Assembly: GCF_002443255.2 (NCBI RefSeq)
Contig: NW_019211456.1
Span: forward strand, 37,331,042 to 37,395,041
Source: Varroa destructor
Taxonomy: Eukaryota > Arthropoda > Arachnida > Mesostigmata > Varroidae
Reading direction: 5' to 3'
Length of the DNA: 64,000 nt
The notes under the pieces are model-generated. The model ran no database searches, was not told where the DNA came from, and saw only the letters and a list, made by a program, of their open reading frames with translations. The translations under genes were made by a program, and so were the position numbers. Below are positions 1-12,370 of this stretch, in pieces (position 1 is the stretch's first letter; each line of letters starts with the position of its first letter).

Positions 1-1518
1 CATTCGTTTACTGGTAGAATTTTTGCCACCTGAGATCTCTATGCCTTTAAGGTTAGAACTCAACTTGTATCAATATACTGTTTTAATATCTGATTGCGAA
101 CTGCCGTTCTACACATAAGACCACCTTGTCTATGAAGTGCGTCCGTGAAATGGATATTTTAGCTAAAACTCAACTTTCTTGAAAATCTGCCGTTAGAGAC
201 TGTTTTTGCTTTAAGCTGATACTGATAATAATCTGTTCACAGTGGTTTTGGTTACAGCATCCCTTATATGTTGTTGGCATTTAGTGACACTCTAACCTAA
301 ACCTAATGCAGTCTAATCGGGTTTAACCTTTCAAAGAGGTCTCATACACACTTCACTTTAGGGCATCGTTATTCTTTGCTGTCGATCAACATTTTACTGG
401 CACTTCTCTTGAGTTCTCAGAGCACAAGAACGCACAGTTTGTAGGGCGCCACAATTCAATGCAGCTATGCTGGACAAGCAGACATGACCCAAGTACAAAG
501 GTTGAACGTTCTGCAGCAACGAAATACTGACACAACGTGAAACCACGGAATCCGTAGAGCGTGAGAACGGCGCACCCTGACGCCGTAGCGAACGAGCGTG
601 CGATAAGACGATGTCCAACGGGCAAGACACTCCTGGCAGCATTGTCCTTCGGCCAAGGATGAGTCGACGAGTATCAGTGAACTAATTGGCAAGGAGATAT
701 CGCAGAGAAAACTCCATGCTTCTGACGCATCGTTTGTGTGGCCTTAGCTTCCTGTGCAATGACCACGGAGACTTTACCTGAGAGAGAAAGCTCTCAGATT
801 TAGCAGAAAAAGAGTACAACTTGCTGACTCTTACGCAATAAGCCGTTGAAGGTGTTGCTTTACTACACCGTGTAAACACCTTCGGCGGGTTCCGCCTGCC
901 TCCTCGATAATATATGAATCTAGATTTTGCGCATTAAAAGAGAGACGACTTGCCTGTTCCTCCTGTAGATGATTAGGCATAAATGTACGACAGAAAAAAA
1001 AAGGAGTACAATCTAACGAAAACATACGATTGATATAGTCAATTCCAGGTAATTCGGATGTGTGGAGCGAAATCGATTTGTCTCAACACAAGCATATGTA
1101 GCATCACCAATGTAATCAATACACGGGACCTATAACGGTCTAGTCCTAGCAGAGGTTATTAATTTGGCGGAATTCACGCCAAGTTTCTATGTCCTACTTT
1201 TTTTTGGCATAAACAAGGTGAATGCTCAACCATGCGATATGCCCATTCTAACTCGTAATCCCTCTTTTATTGGCTCAGTGTGTATATATCTATATCTATT
1301 GGTCTAGAAAATAATCGTTCTGAGGGTTTGCAATGCGTATATACCAGCTGCTTTTGATAACTTGCTTGTTTCTCAACGCGCCAAGCTTGCTGTGTTAACG
1401 TAGTTTAAGTGGCTGATTTATGAATAGGAAGGTTAATGCTCCGCAAACGGTATTGTTTCTCATGTCATGTTTGTCGTCCTGATCAGGATATACTTGACTG
1501 TAGCCGCCGGAAGGATTG
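1..1518. other. No gene recognised
   Basis: Several overlapping open frames lie at 386-1025 on the minus strand, in a locally GC-richer patch, but none has a recognisable family motif and they shadow one another in different frames. The rest is AT-rich. It sits just downstream of the decayed SLC17 copy, so it may hold its former 3' flank. I see no splice-supported exon. Confidence 0.5.
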
Positions 1519-2740
1519 TTATCGCTTTTCCTTAAAAGACCCTTCGGCACTTCGCAAGAACACGACACTGGCAAAATATACCGCAAGATATGTCGATGGC
1601 TCCGGTTGTATAAAAATTGTGGCTACAAATAGTTGTTGAATTGTGATTCTGGGTAGGCACACCCCAGACGTACGAGAAGAGGATGCCACAAGAGCTGGCC
1701 CAGCTAATTCTAATACCAAACCCGGTACGGGCGAAGTCTGGCGCCATATCAATGAGAATGGCATAGCAGCCAAGCTCTAATATCCCACGTGTAGCCCCGG
1801 CGATCACGAACAGAAGTAAACTGAGCATGCCATTGCATCCGACAGCTTCGACCAGCGTGCATACGATAATCGACGGAATAAACAGGGCAGTTCCACTAAA
1901 CAATTTATAAACTCCTGTCACACTAAGCCATCGTTTTCTATGGAAGAGAACAGTGACAGGGCTTCTCTGCAGTTCCTGCAATTATGGCACCGATGCACAT
2001 CAGCGCCAAATAGAATCCATTACTCTTGGCATTGAAGTTCAGTATAGTAGCAAGGTAGGTTGGCATAATTGTTACTTAAAAATTATAAATTGTAGCCATA
2101 ACGTTTTCAGCAAAGCTATGCGGGAGAGCCATGCAGGAGGTGAGAGCAAAATGCTTTTCCACGGCATCACCGTGCCATGTGTGGGTCTCTAATCTCCTAG
2201 GTCATCCAGAATCAGGTCAAGCTCTTTTTGCGAAACCGGAAAGTGTTCCTCAGGCTTGTCAGACGTAAACATAGTCTACACTATGAATCAAATTATAGTG
2301 AATGTATCAAACGAGCAGAATATCGAAGGCCAACCCCAACTGCAAGCAGCAAGTTCACCGAAAACGAACGTTACGATAACGACACCTGCGTGGATAAGGC
2401 TTACTGCAGTCGTACGCTGGTTTTTCGGGATTCAATGAGCAATCCGTGTTACGATAACTGCGTACGTAACGCCTTCTCCATTGGAGAAACTGTAAGGCCA
2501 AAGTAATCAATTTTTTCTGTGATAATCGAATGTCTTATTATAGTGTTGTATAGTAGTATTGGAATATTAAATGTCTTAGGATAGTGGCGATGAGCGTTCT
2601 CCCTTCGAAGAGCCATTATGCACAAAATTTTTCCGTTAGTGTGCCACCAGGTATAGGGGTAACTACGTATTACCAATAAAATGCGCCTAAAACTAGACCC
2701 TGTTGGATGGGAGGCCATCCAAAAGGCCATCCTTCAATTT
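1519..2740 (-). pseudogene. Decayed SLC17-family anion transporter (sialin/vesicular glutamate transporter-like)
   Basis: SLC17 carriers are 12-span major facilitator proteins moving organic anions or phosphate across plasma, lysosomal or vesicle membranes. Read on the minus strand from 2735 down, family blocks appear in the correct order. First comes a first-loop block with QQGLVLGAFYW and PIPGG (about 2735-2590). Next is a GEGVTYA block continuing to a GWPSIF segment (about 2500-2275), then MPTYLATILNF (about 2070), and finally a helix pair with GCNGML and IDMAPDFA (about 1930-1700). The frame is broken by stops at 2670-2672 (inside the usual W-G-Y motif), 2616-2618 (inside A-K-W) and 2432-2434, and by frameshifts near 2480 and 1960. 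The first two blocks look contiguous, and a gap of about 200 bp before MPTY may be an old intron. The assignment rests on recalled family motifs; I cannot tell which SLC17 subfamily it is. Confidence 0.78.
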
Positions 2741-5700
2741 ACTTTATTTTACAGTAAACTATTTTCTATCTCAGCCATCTGTAGGGGTTCGGTTATATAG
2801 TTTTTACGCATTGTGCTGCACAATCATATGACGTGCAGAATGACGCGCATGCTGTACACATTGAAGAGTTTGAAAAATTCATGCATAGTCAAAATATCGA
2901 TATTGAATGAGCTATCGTCTCATCATTGCTGCTCTCTACATAATTGAATATACCAGGATCAAGCACTTAGCTGTCATTAAAAGCCACATTATCTCGTCCA
3001 CGCACACAACTTGCACCTGAGGGGTGGACGCTTTGTGGGGTCAATCATATGCAAGCGGTTAATTTTTTACTTTTAGTCTGTCTTACATCCCGCTTTCAAT
3101 AAAAACATATATCGTTTTCATGAACGTCTTTTACTTTATAAGGCAAAATAAACGTGGGCTGCTGCGTTATACACGTTGTTCATGGCAAGCTAGCACTGTC
3201 TTCAACCGTAGGTTATCCGGTAGAACTGACTTGCTCGTACAAATTAAAGCAGAATTTTTCCAGCATCTTTTTTTCGATTACCTTGCAGCTGTCATTCATG
3301 TGTGCCCCTTTGGGAGCGGCTGCCTCACCCTTCACCCAGTTAGCTTCTATCGATCGACAGTAATGCCTTCCCCCACTCCCGTGCATAATCTAAATGCACT
3401 ATGCACGGGTACGTGTAAATCCGTTTCCGGTTGCGTGTTTCGCGTGAGCATGCAAAGGACAATTGATAAAGCGGCATACAATTGCCACTCGAACCGCATG
3501 CAACTGGTAGTCTTGAAGAGTTCGTTTTCACGCATCAGACATTATGACTATGTCTGCCATAAGCTCAGAATGGCGTTGTTCTGTGATCGATACCTACTAG
3601 TTTCGTATGCGTGAATTTATGGAAAAGATAGGAAATTGTTTGTCTAACTTCTATATATATGAATACTGCTGCGCGAGATGGAGAAGCTGCTTGTCCCTGT
3701 GCTTTGCCACCATGGAGGCTTTTTTCGATGTTCGGCTCAGTGATACCAGCTGTCAGAGAAGTTGTCGCTGATAGAATAAATCATAGGAGAAAAAAAAAAG
3801 AGAGTACACATTATCGATAGGAACGAACCGTCAGCGAATTACGACGTGCGTGGATCTTACTGAAAAGCCAAGACTTGAACGTATGTAATGCCAATAATAA
3901 CAGATTTTTAACGTAATGCGTTAAACAATATTTTCCTGTTTATAGCGATTTTTTTGCCGAAGAGAAAATCCGATAAGTCGCCTACAACAAATCTATGTTT
4001 GCCATTATCGGTGGTTGTCTCGTAGTCGCGCACTGAAGTTGGTACTTCAAAGTGCTAGATCAGCATAACTGCCTGAAGTGAAACAGCATAGGAACTTTCG
4101 ATTATATCAAGCCATGCGGTCGGGGCGTGGGGAATGCAAGTAGGCTCCTATAAAATGCAGCAAAAGAGACGACGGTTACGTTACCGTTAAAGGTCGAGGA
4201 AAAAGCTACTGAGAAAAATTCAGTATGGCTGACATTTTGAGTAATTAGTGGAGTGCTGGTCTTGAACTTAACAATGTTCGATGATAAAGATAATCGCTGC
4301 ATAACCCTTAAGTTTTGCTCAGGTCGTTAATGCCACAAATACTACATAATTGAGACCTTTAACTATTTCAATCAGTTACTTGAAGTTTGCGATACATTTA
4401 TTCATTGTAAGATCCGCAACGAAGCTTAAACTGATTTAAACTAGTATCAATATTAATAATTAGATATTTGTCACACAGTGTATTTTTCGCTCGAAATGCT
4501 GCATATTTGTCAGATTTTCATGTGACACTTTAGTACTTTTCAGTGGACTTCAGTTTAATAGAACAGTGCGGTAAATTACATTGTTTAGTAGCACCATTTG
4601 TCTAGAGATTAGATTAGTGATCTGTTGCTCCGTGCTGCTGGATGTTATCGTCTCTTCTATAAATCACAGCCTCATGGATCGATTTATCTAGCTATCAACA
4701 TTACGAAGATACTTCGTGACGACAAACGTAGGACCCCGTAAATTTGTTGTTAGATATTTATATAGGATAGTGCATCTAAATGGAGACTTCCTCTTATTCT
4801 TAATTTCTGAGGTCGTATTGAAATAGCAATAATGGTTTCAATGTAGTTTCTCATATGCGCTAGGAATTTAATCTCTGGGGCTCATATTTATTCAATATGA
4901 TTACTATCCACCGTGATCAGGGCTTCAGTTCGAGACCTCAGCTATTAGCTAGTCTCTCTGAAAATATTCTTTCGTTTGTTTGAAGATAACTCTTCAATAA
5001 TATCCATGTGTCAAGTGATATTGATAGATGTAAACCTGTTGAAGCGTCGATCAAACAGGCTACATACAAACAACATTGCATTGATGGGAGACTAAAAGCC
5101 CCGAGAGTTCAGTGGCAACACGGGCCTGAAGTTCAAGAAATGCCGAAAGATGAAAAAAACTAGCCGCTGAAACTTATCCAAACCACGTAATCGGTAACGG
5201 ATATTCTCCTGTCTAAGGCGGTTGTTAATTTCTCGATCTAACAATGACTTTTCAAGCTATTTTGATAAATTTCAAAGACATTTTCTTTTAAACTTTACTG
5301 AGGGCTTTACGGATTGCCCCATGGAAATCTTTCTTGAACTTCTGAGGACACTGCATCACAGTTGACAATGACATTGACTTCAGGCAAAAAAGGAAGTGTT
5401 CAATTTCGGTCGAGGTTCGTTCAGCGCTAAAACATTTGATAATAGCTAATGTTATCTATTATTTTGACGTACATGGATAATTTTTGCGCCTTTATCATCT
5501 TGTCGAGATAATTATTTCATATTGTAATAGTGATTTGCGTCGTTTGACTTGAAACGAAAAATTATAGAAGATAAACCAGGCGGGATTTTTTGTGCGGAAG
5601 AGCATAGTTGCAATGGGTTGAAAGTTAGCTTGATCCGCTCGACGTATTGGTTCTATCTAGAAAAACGCGTACCTCTGAACGTATGAGGAAGCTCGATCAT

Positions 5701-8700
5701 TCGATCTGAATGCAGTGCGTCCGAACAAGGACTGTCCGGCAATGACTAGTAGAAAGATCTCACCTGACTACTGCGAACACATTAAAGCTCAATAACTTTT
5801 CCGTGGCGAACCTTAAACGTTCTAAAAAAGGCCTCCCTTCCTGGAAGATCTCCGGGTAAACGGAACGGTCGCTGCTGCCATTATCGATTGTCGAACGAAT
5901 GATATTTTGAATGCATTTTTATCGTCACCTTCTTCTTGCTTTGAGCCCAGAATGACATACACCAATATCGCTATGACACGGCGTTCTTATTGTAGATCAT
6001 CTGTGTTCAGATAAATTTCTCTCTGAAGTAGTTCTCTGAAGCATATGACAAAAAATGCATAATACATTCAGTTATATAGTTGGAAGTGTATACGTACCGA
6101 TTGCTAGTGTCATAATATTTTTCGAGTTCTAAAATATACAAAATAACTACAAATTTCTAAAATTAAGCTCTCTAATACTTTTGTTCGTAACTTACCTCTC
6201 GAAGTTTGTGGCGTTATTAGACTGAACATCACTTCGATTCGACCATTTACGTGCCCTTCCAGCAATGTTGCATTTTTATGATAAACACAGAAAAAGGATG
6301 CTACAATGATCTATGATATTTTTGTAATAAACTACGTAGCTCTTGAGAATACGTACCATTTTAATGAACTGCTTCGTTCGTCTGCTAAAATTATCCTATT
6401 AGAAAACTAATTGTGCAATTCAGAATTCGGTAAGGATCGTCGCCGGAATTACGTTGCGGTGCGTGACTGACAAAGAACAACATCGCTAGATTGTGCCTAA
6501 TAAAATCACCTACCCTATCACAAATGACCATTAACGCAAGCAGTAGCTAACTCTATGTATTATATGAGTATTGTATAGCAGCTACATGTAGGGGGTTCAT
6601 AACAAATTACTTAGTGGTGTTTTCCTATTTGTGTCAGCGAATTAGAAAGAGCTCTCCAAATCTCTGCCGAAGTTAGCAGTGCATTGTCAGAAATCAGCCA
6701 TTGGGTCGGGCATTATGAAATATGTATTCAAATATATTAATAATTATTCGTTCATTTTAAGCTGACTAGTTTAGGACTTAGCGGGGGAGCAGGCACTGTC
6801 GGGGGAATACGGTCTGCTAGATGGAGAAAGGATTTACTGCTAAACGTTAATACTGGCAGTAGTGTGTGTAATGCCGAGGCGAACGTATGGAACATGATCA
6901 ATCCCAACAGGAAATGGTGCAAGCTATTGATTTATTCAATTGACAAATACGCATCTTCATCGTCCGAACCTAAAAGTTTGCAACGACCATGTTGCTCAAC
7001 TGTAAATGTGACGCCAAAAGCGACAGACATATTGTGTGTTCAATTTTTAGCGGGAATAATTGGTTTTTCCAGCTACTACTCTACCACTCGTCGTCTAAAA
7101 TACAAGATTAACCCACATTGCCGCTGCAGTAGCCATCTTGTGAATCGCTTATGTGAGACAAACAGGAACACGCTGTAGAATCAAAACGGGGACCATGTTC
7201 CTGAAAAGAACATTTGCAGATAATAGCGTCGTCAACGTCGCAGCGTACTGAACGCTTTTCTGCTAGATGTCATCGCAGCCGCTTTCTCTGCATTCAGCTT
7301 AGTAGCCCTAGCTATTAAACGCTCGCTGGTTACTTTCACAGCTTCGGTTTTGAGGGATGTTAAAATGTTACAGTCTCAATGTAATAGTGTAGTAAGGCTA
7401 GCGGAAAAACGTATGTACCACGCGTCAATTGAAAGCGTCGCAAAGATTACGCAGGACCCACTAGGGACTATCCATATACTAGACATATCCATAGCCAAAC
7501 GATGTAAGGCTTTCAAGGCGAGAGCGAGTGGCTGCAACACGTACTGCGCAGTACAAATGTCTTGTGTAGACAAACTTCGCGTGAAGTTCCCTGGCGGGTC
7601 TCACGTCCAGGGTCGAATATGGGGGGAAGACAGTTATGCCAGTTGGGAAGTACGCACGTACGTACGTATAAAACACAAAAATTTCGGCTATTAGATCATA
7701 GAAGAAGAAAAAATTGGGCTGCTTTTGTGGGACATTAGTCGATTGCCGTCCGTTATTGGTCAGCGTAAAGGAAAACCAATCGAGCATATCGCTACTGCGG
7801 CAGAATATCGTATAACAATACTGTTGCCGCCAAGTTTGGATTCTGATAATGTCTCGTTTATGATGTCTTCGAGATGTTTTGTATTATGAATATGTTACGC
7901 GTCTAAATTGATTTCTATCTACGATATCTTACCAATATTGTACACACGCTAATTCGAAGGATACAGATGTATTTTGAGGTTCAAACAAAATGCGCATACG
8001 TATGCATATGATAGTTGAGGCTAGGTAATTTAATTTTTAGCTATAAGCTGTTGGCAGAGCACCCTATTCCGGAACGGCGTCCAAATTCACAAGCAAATTT
8101 TTGGTAACGTAGAGAAATTTGTATCCCTGACGAAAACGCGTAAATTTCGACTCGAAACCCAATTGTGGCTGAATAAAGAAAATATACATTTATTACATTG
8201 CCTCAAGGCTATCATTTGAAGATACGACTCTACTCATAAACTACCAAAGTTTGAGCCAACGGAACAGTTACTTATTTACAAAGATTTTTACGAAAGTTTA
8301 ATTTTCCATTACTGAACGGCATATTTATTAGGAGCATCCGTTACTTTTTCAGTAGGATCATTCACATATTATCTAGTCGAACTCGCAAGAGGAGTACCAG
8401 CTCGTCAGGGGCCGAAAAGCCTTCAGGTATAAGTAGACGTCAGCCCGATAAAGGACAATTAAACCGATGCAGATGCGAACAAACTTTAGTTCTCCTGAAA
8501 TAAGTTACTGACACATTCTAGTAGATCGATACCGGATGAATGGGTGTAAGTCAAGCAAAGCATCAAAGGACACAATGACCGGTTCATGAAGGCGAAACGC
8601 GCATCGTCTTTACTCAGTCTGCTGTAGCAGGTCGATAATCTGTCATCTAATGCTTATCACGTTACTAATTACCCCAAAATTGGCATGCCGGGAAGATGTA

Positions 8701-11199
8701 AATGCTACGCCGACTATTGTGCAATGAGGCTCGCATAGCAGCGATATGACCTTCATTTTTCAATAGTCCGTAGACGTTCGATGTCAGGCCAAAGTTTTCC
8801 TACTTTAGGGTGATCAGTTTAGATATATGTCAAATACAAGCCCATCAGACACTGACCTACCTGCCAAACCTTCTGTCGAGCATAAGAGCATCTTTGTATC
8901 TAAGGGAATGACACAAATATTAAATTGGAAAAAAGTAAAAGTTTCTTATGTAAAAACGCATCATTTTGCTTAAAATGTCAACAAAGTTTGCGGAACCAAC
9001 ACAGCATGTTGTGTATGCAGACAGCCATTATTGCTCATAGTACAAAGCAAGTATGACTTAAGTCGATAACGAAACTTAACGATTGCATAAGCTTATACTT
9101 CGCGTATACGATCCAATTCGGTCGAGGCTCAGCTTTGTAAATCATAAACTTGTAAAGTTTGCCCTTTTTAGGCCCTAATCTTCGAACCTTGGGCTATATC
9201 TAGAAATATGCCTTTTTACACTTTAAGAAATGCCAAACATTACCTAATTTATCTGTCCGTTGTCTGCGTTAGCACAGTAAAACTATCTAGTGACATTCGA
9301 AGGCTTTGAACGATTGAACAAATGACAGCTGAATCCCGAAGCTAAGCTAGCTCGGCGGTATACATCTACAGATTAGGCTTTGACCTACGCCCTGCGTGAC
9401 GGGGCGTTTCGTTTCATGCTGGAAGAGGCCAGCCGCCGGAGGCGACTAGGGCTTAGCTGGACCATGTGAAAACTCTAATTATTTAGGGTATGTCTTGAGG
9501 ACCTTGTTCGAATGGTGGCAATGATTAACACTCATAACGGCTACACGTCAACAGCATTGCGCGTTTGTGGCCTAATGGATTTCTCATGTAAACGTCACGG
9601 GTTTTTGAGAACATGTACGTTCCGTCAGAAGCGATTTAGTACAGCTAAGGCTGCCATCAGTAGGCAAAAAAATTGCATCAAACCGTGTTGAAGCATATTT
9701 TCTTTGAAACATCCAGAAAATTATATTTCTTTTTTCTCTCTATACAGTTTTCCGTTCAGATGTACAACAATTAATTATAACAGTAATTATTATTTGCCTC
9801 AAATGTCTATCAGCGTTGCATTGTTATAGCCATTAAAAAATATTAGTCCGTACAAATTACAGTACAGCCTAGTTGAATAATGTTTTAGCAACTAAGTGTC
9901 AAAAATTGGCTAAAATATTATTAAAATTTTTTTTTTGCTATGATTTGAAAGCAATTTTTTTTGATTAATTGAAACGTGGTGTATATCCGATTCGTGCCTT
10001 ATGACCTTGCATTCTATTTCGCTCTGGACATGCCACTCATACATTACTCAAATACTGCCACTTAGGCTGTACGTCACAAACTGTATCACGTACGTATAAG
10101 TGGAGACGTATTGCAGCTTATAACTGCCTGATGGTGAGGTCCCAATGTCGACGATAGGCCCGCAGACCCAGAGAAGCAAAAGCTCTGTAAACAACCCAGA
10201 ATGCTGTTGTCGTCGAAATGCGTACGGACATTTTCGGTCTATACAAGAATAATTCAGTAACCATTCAGCCTATTCGAGCTCCGTCATAGGTATCCAGCTC
10301 GGAGGCTCGGAAGTAGTCAGCAGGAGTGTTTCTTTTTTTATAAAAAAGTAAAGCTATATCGTAGCAAGAACTCACAGCCCATCAGCTACAAATGCTTCCA
10401 AGCCTTTTCATATAAACGCAATTATTTGACCTTTTTATGACTAACATAATCAGTACGAAACGGTAATCATCCCAATTGTAACTATTACGTAGTTAGACAT
10501 CTACGCAGATCGCTACTGGTAGACCCCGCAAAGGCCGAACCCTTATTCCTAAATTTTTTATACTATGGAAACACATGCCAACTTAGCTTTGTTGACAAAA
10601 GAATATTGCGTCATTGAACCATGACGAAAGAAACGCAGATTTTATAAACAGTATTTTCCATTGCGATTTACTGTGCCTAGTGTTTAAAAGCTACGACCGA
10701 ATTTAAACATAGAATCTACTTAGAATTAGCGTAATAATTACCTAGAGTAGTTCACAATCAACTCGTCCATATATCACAAAATATCATATAAATTAAATAA
10801 GTTGTGTTCTCAGTGTGTGATTTCCGTTTAAGAACGTTACAGAAAGCGTCCATATGATTAACACATTGGCTGTAGAGCGGTAATTACTCAACACGGATCT
10901 CCAAATGCATACAGGAAGAGATCAGCGATAGCAGCAGTCTTATTATGCGACGTGTCTATATGGCGATCCTCCAGTTTATTTGTAGCTCGTTCTTCTATGC
11001 GGTTCGCAATGATCTGTCGCGCTAGGTCGTCTGCAAGACTTGAAGTACTAATACACGCATTTGTGAAGCGATTACTTTTAGCACTTTCGAATAGAAAACG
11101 CTTTACCAAGAATAATTGAGTAGGGTATAGTTTTTGTAAGCAACGTAGCGTAACGTTCAGTATATTTATGTTCGAAATATTCGAACGTATGTCTCATGA
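2741..11199. other. Gene-free AT-rich spacer
   Basis: About 8.5 kb with no exon I can support. The longest open frame (3120-3614, plus) and others at 6864-7178 and 7350-7694 show no family motif and no convincing splice context. The stretch contains one copy of a dispersed repeat (5145-5450). A small GC-rich patch at 9370-9475 has a short open run I do not recognise. Confidence 0.5.
5145..5450 (+). repeat. Old dispersed repeat, copy 1
   Basis: This segment resembles 23055-23325 in the same orientation. Shared blocks come in the same order: AACTAGCCG near the left end, a TAATTTCT..ATCTAA block in the middle, and a GGTTCGT.CAGCGCT..GATAATA block at the right end, with many substitutions and small indels between. 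No coding capacity or terminal repeats are visible, so the element class is unknown. Confidence 0.5.
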
Positions 11200-11905
11200 A
11201 TATAGGAAATTTCAATCATATATACTTTTCCGTCGGCCGGAGCTGGTGGCCAGGAGTGGCAGGTAGCATGGGACGGACAATTTTCTGAGTAAAACAATCA
11301 AATACACCTCTTGCATAATTTATGTATCGCAGCCACTCTGTCTCAGGCAGCGTGACGCCAGCTTGACGTCGCGCCACCGATGACAAGATTGACTTACTCA
11401 TTTAAGTCATACGTCGACTGTAATCGGCTCCATGTACGACTGATTCGAACAAACAAACACGCTCCATAGTAAAACAGAAAGCTTTAAGGTCGTAGGTACA
11501 CATAGAACTGATCGCAGAATTTGCTCCGATAACTGTCTACATTTGGGCAAACGGTTTTTGCCGTGTTGGTGGTCGACACTTACAGCAGTAGACACACCGT
11601 TATCGCCGCTTGCACCGCCCCGGTTGCACTGAGTGAACTGGAAGGGAATGTGGTTTAGTCTGTTAGCGTACAGGTCTCGAAGCCTTCAGCTTTCCGCATG
11701 GCCTGATACGCCAGCGGACCTGGGGCGGTGGCGGCAGAAGCAGCAGTGTCGTCAGCGGTTGCTGCGCGAGTGACAACTTGCTCTCGAAGCCTGAGACCTC
11801 TGCACTGTAGGCCCTAGAGCGGCACACTACGGCCTACGGGCCTTGTGTCCTTTTTGGCCATAGTAGCGCCATGGTTCGCTGAACACGTGCTACCCACAAC
11901 CGATG

Positions 11906-11939
<34 letters not shown>

Positions 11940-12370
11940 CGCGTGCGCTTTTAGCAGACAAAGCCTTCGCACCGGAGTATCATAGAGTATGCCCCCTTTC
12001 TTCCTCGTGCCCAAGTTGAGAACCTCCGGAATATACTTGCTCTGGAGGCTATAATACGGTGGCTATAGAATAAATGTATGGCGTGGCTGCAAGCAACGAT
12101 AGCTAGACTAGCACCCTCATCAGAATGGCCTGCACCAGAATGACAGCTACACTGCTGTGGCGATATCTGTGTACGCCAGCCACGTCGCTGACATGGGGGC
12201 TAAACGCTGGCGAAGAGGAACAACTGGTCCGGGAGGCGCAGCATAACATGGAGGGACCATGTAGCCGTGAAGGACCACAGAACAACCCTGTTACGCGCCT
12301 CGGCCTCAGGATTATATGTTACCTTTACTTCCTTATGACCAGCGTTATCCAACTCGTATTCTAAACGATC
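11200..12370. other. GC-rich block of unknown nature
   Basis: Base composition rises well above the flanks, with frequent CpG. Open frames lie on both strands. On the minus strand they are 11216-11401, 11407-11595 and 11814-12014, the last with a poly-alanine run encoded by the triplet repeat. None matches a family I know and no start-to-stop gene can be built. It could be an untranslated or first exon, a CpG-rich regulatory region or a mobile-element fragment. Confidence 0.35.
11912..11939. repeat. (CTG)9 trinucleotide repeat
   Basis: Nine uninterrupted CTG units on the plus strand, which is CAG on the minus strand. In the longest overlapping open frame (minus, 11814-12014) it reads as a run of ten alanines flanked by HA and EE. 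Whether that frame is translated is unknown. Confidence 0.9.

Noticed and set aside
3120..3614. 164-codon open frame on the plus strand
   Set aside because: No domain, signal or splice context that I can recognise, and it is overlapped by several other frames. Length alone is weak evidence.
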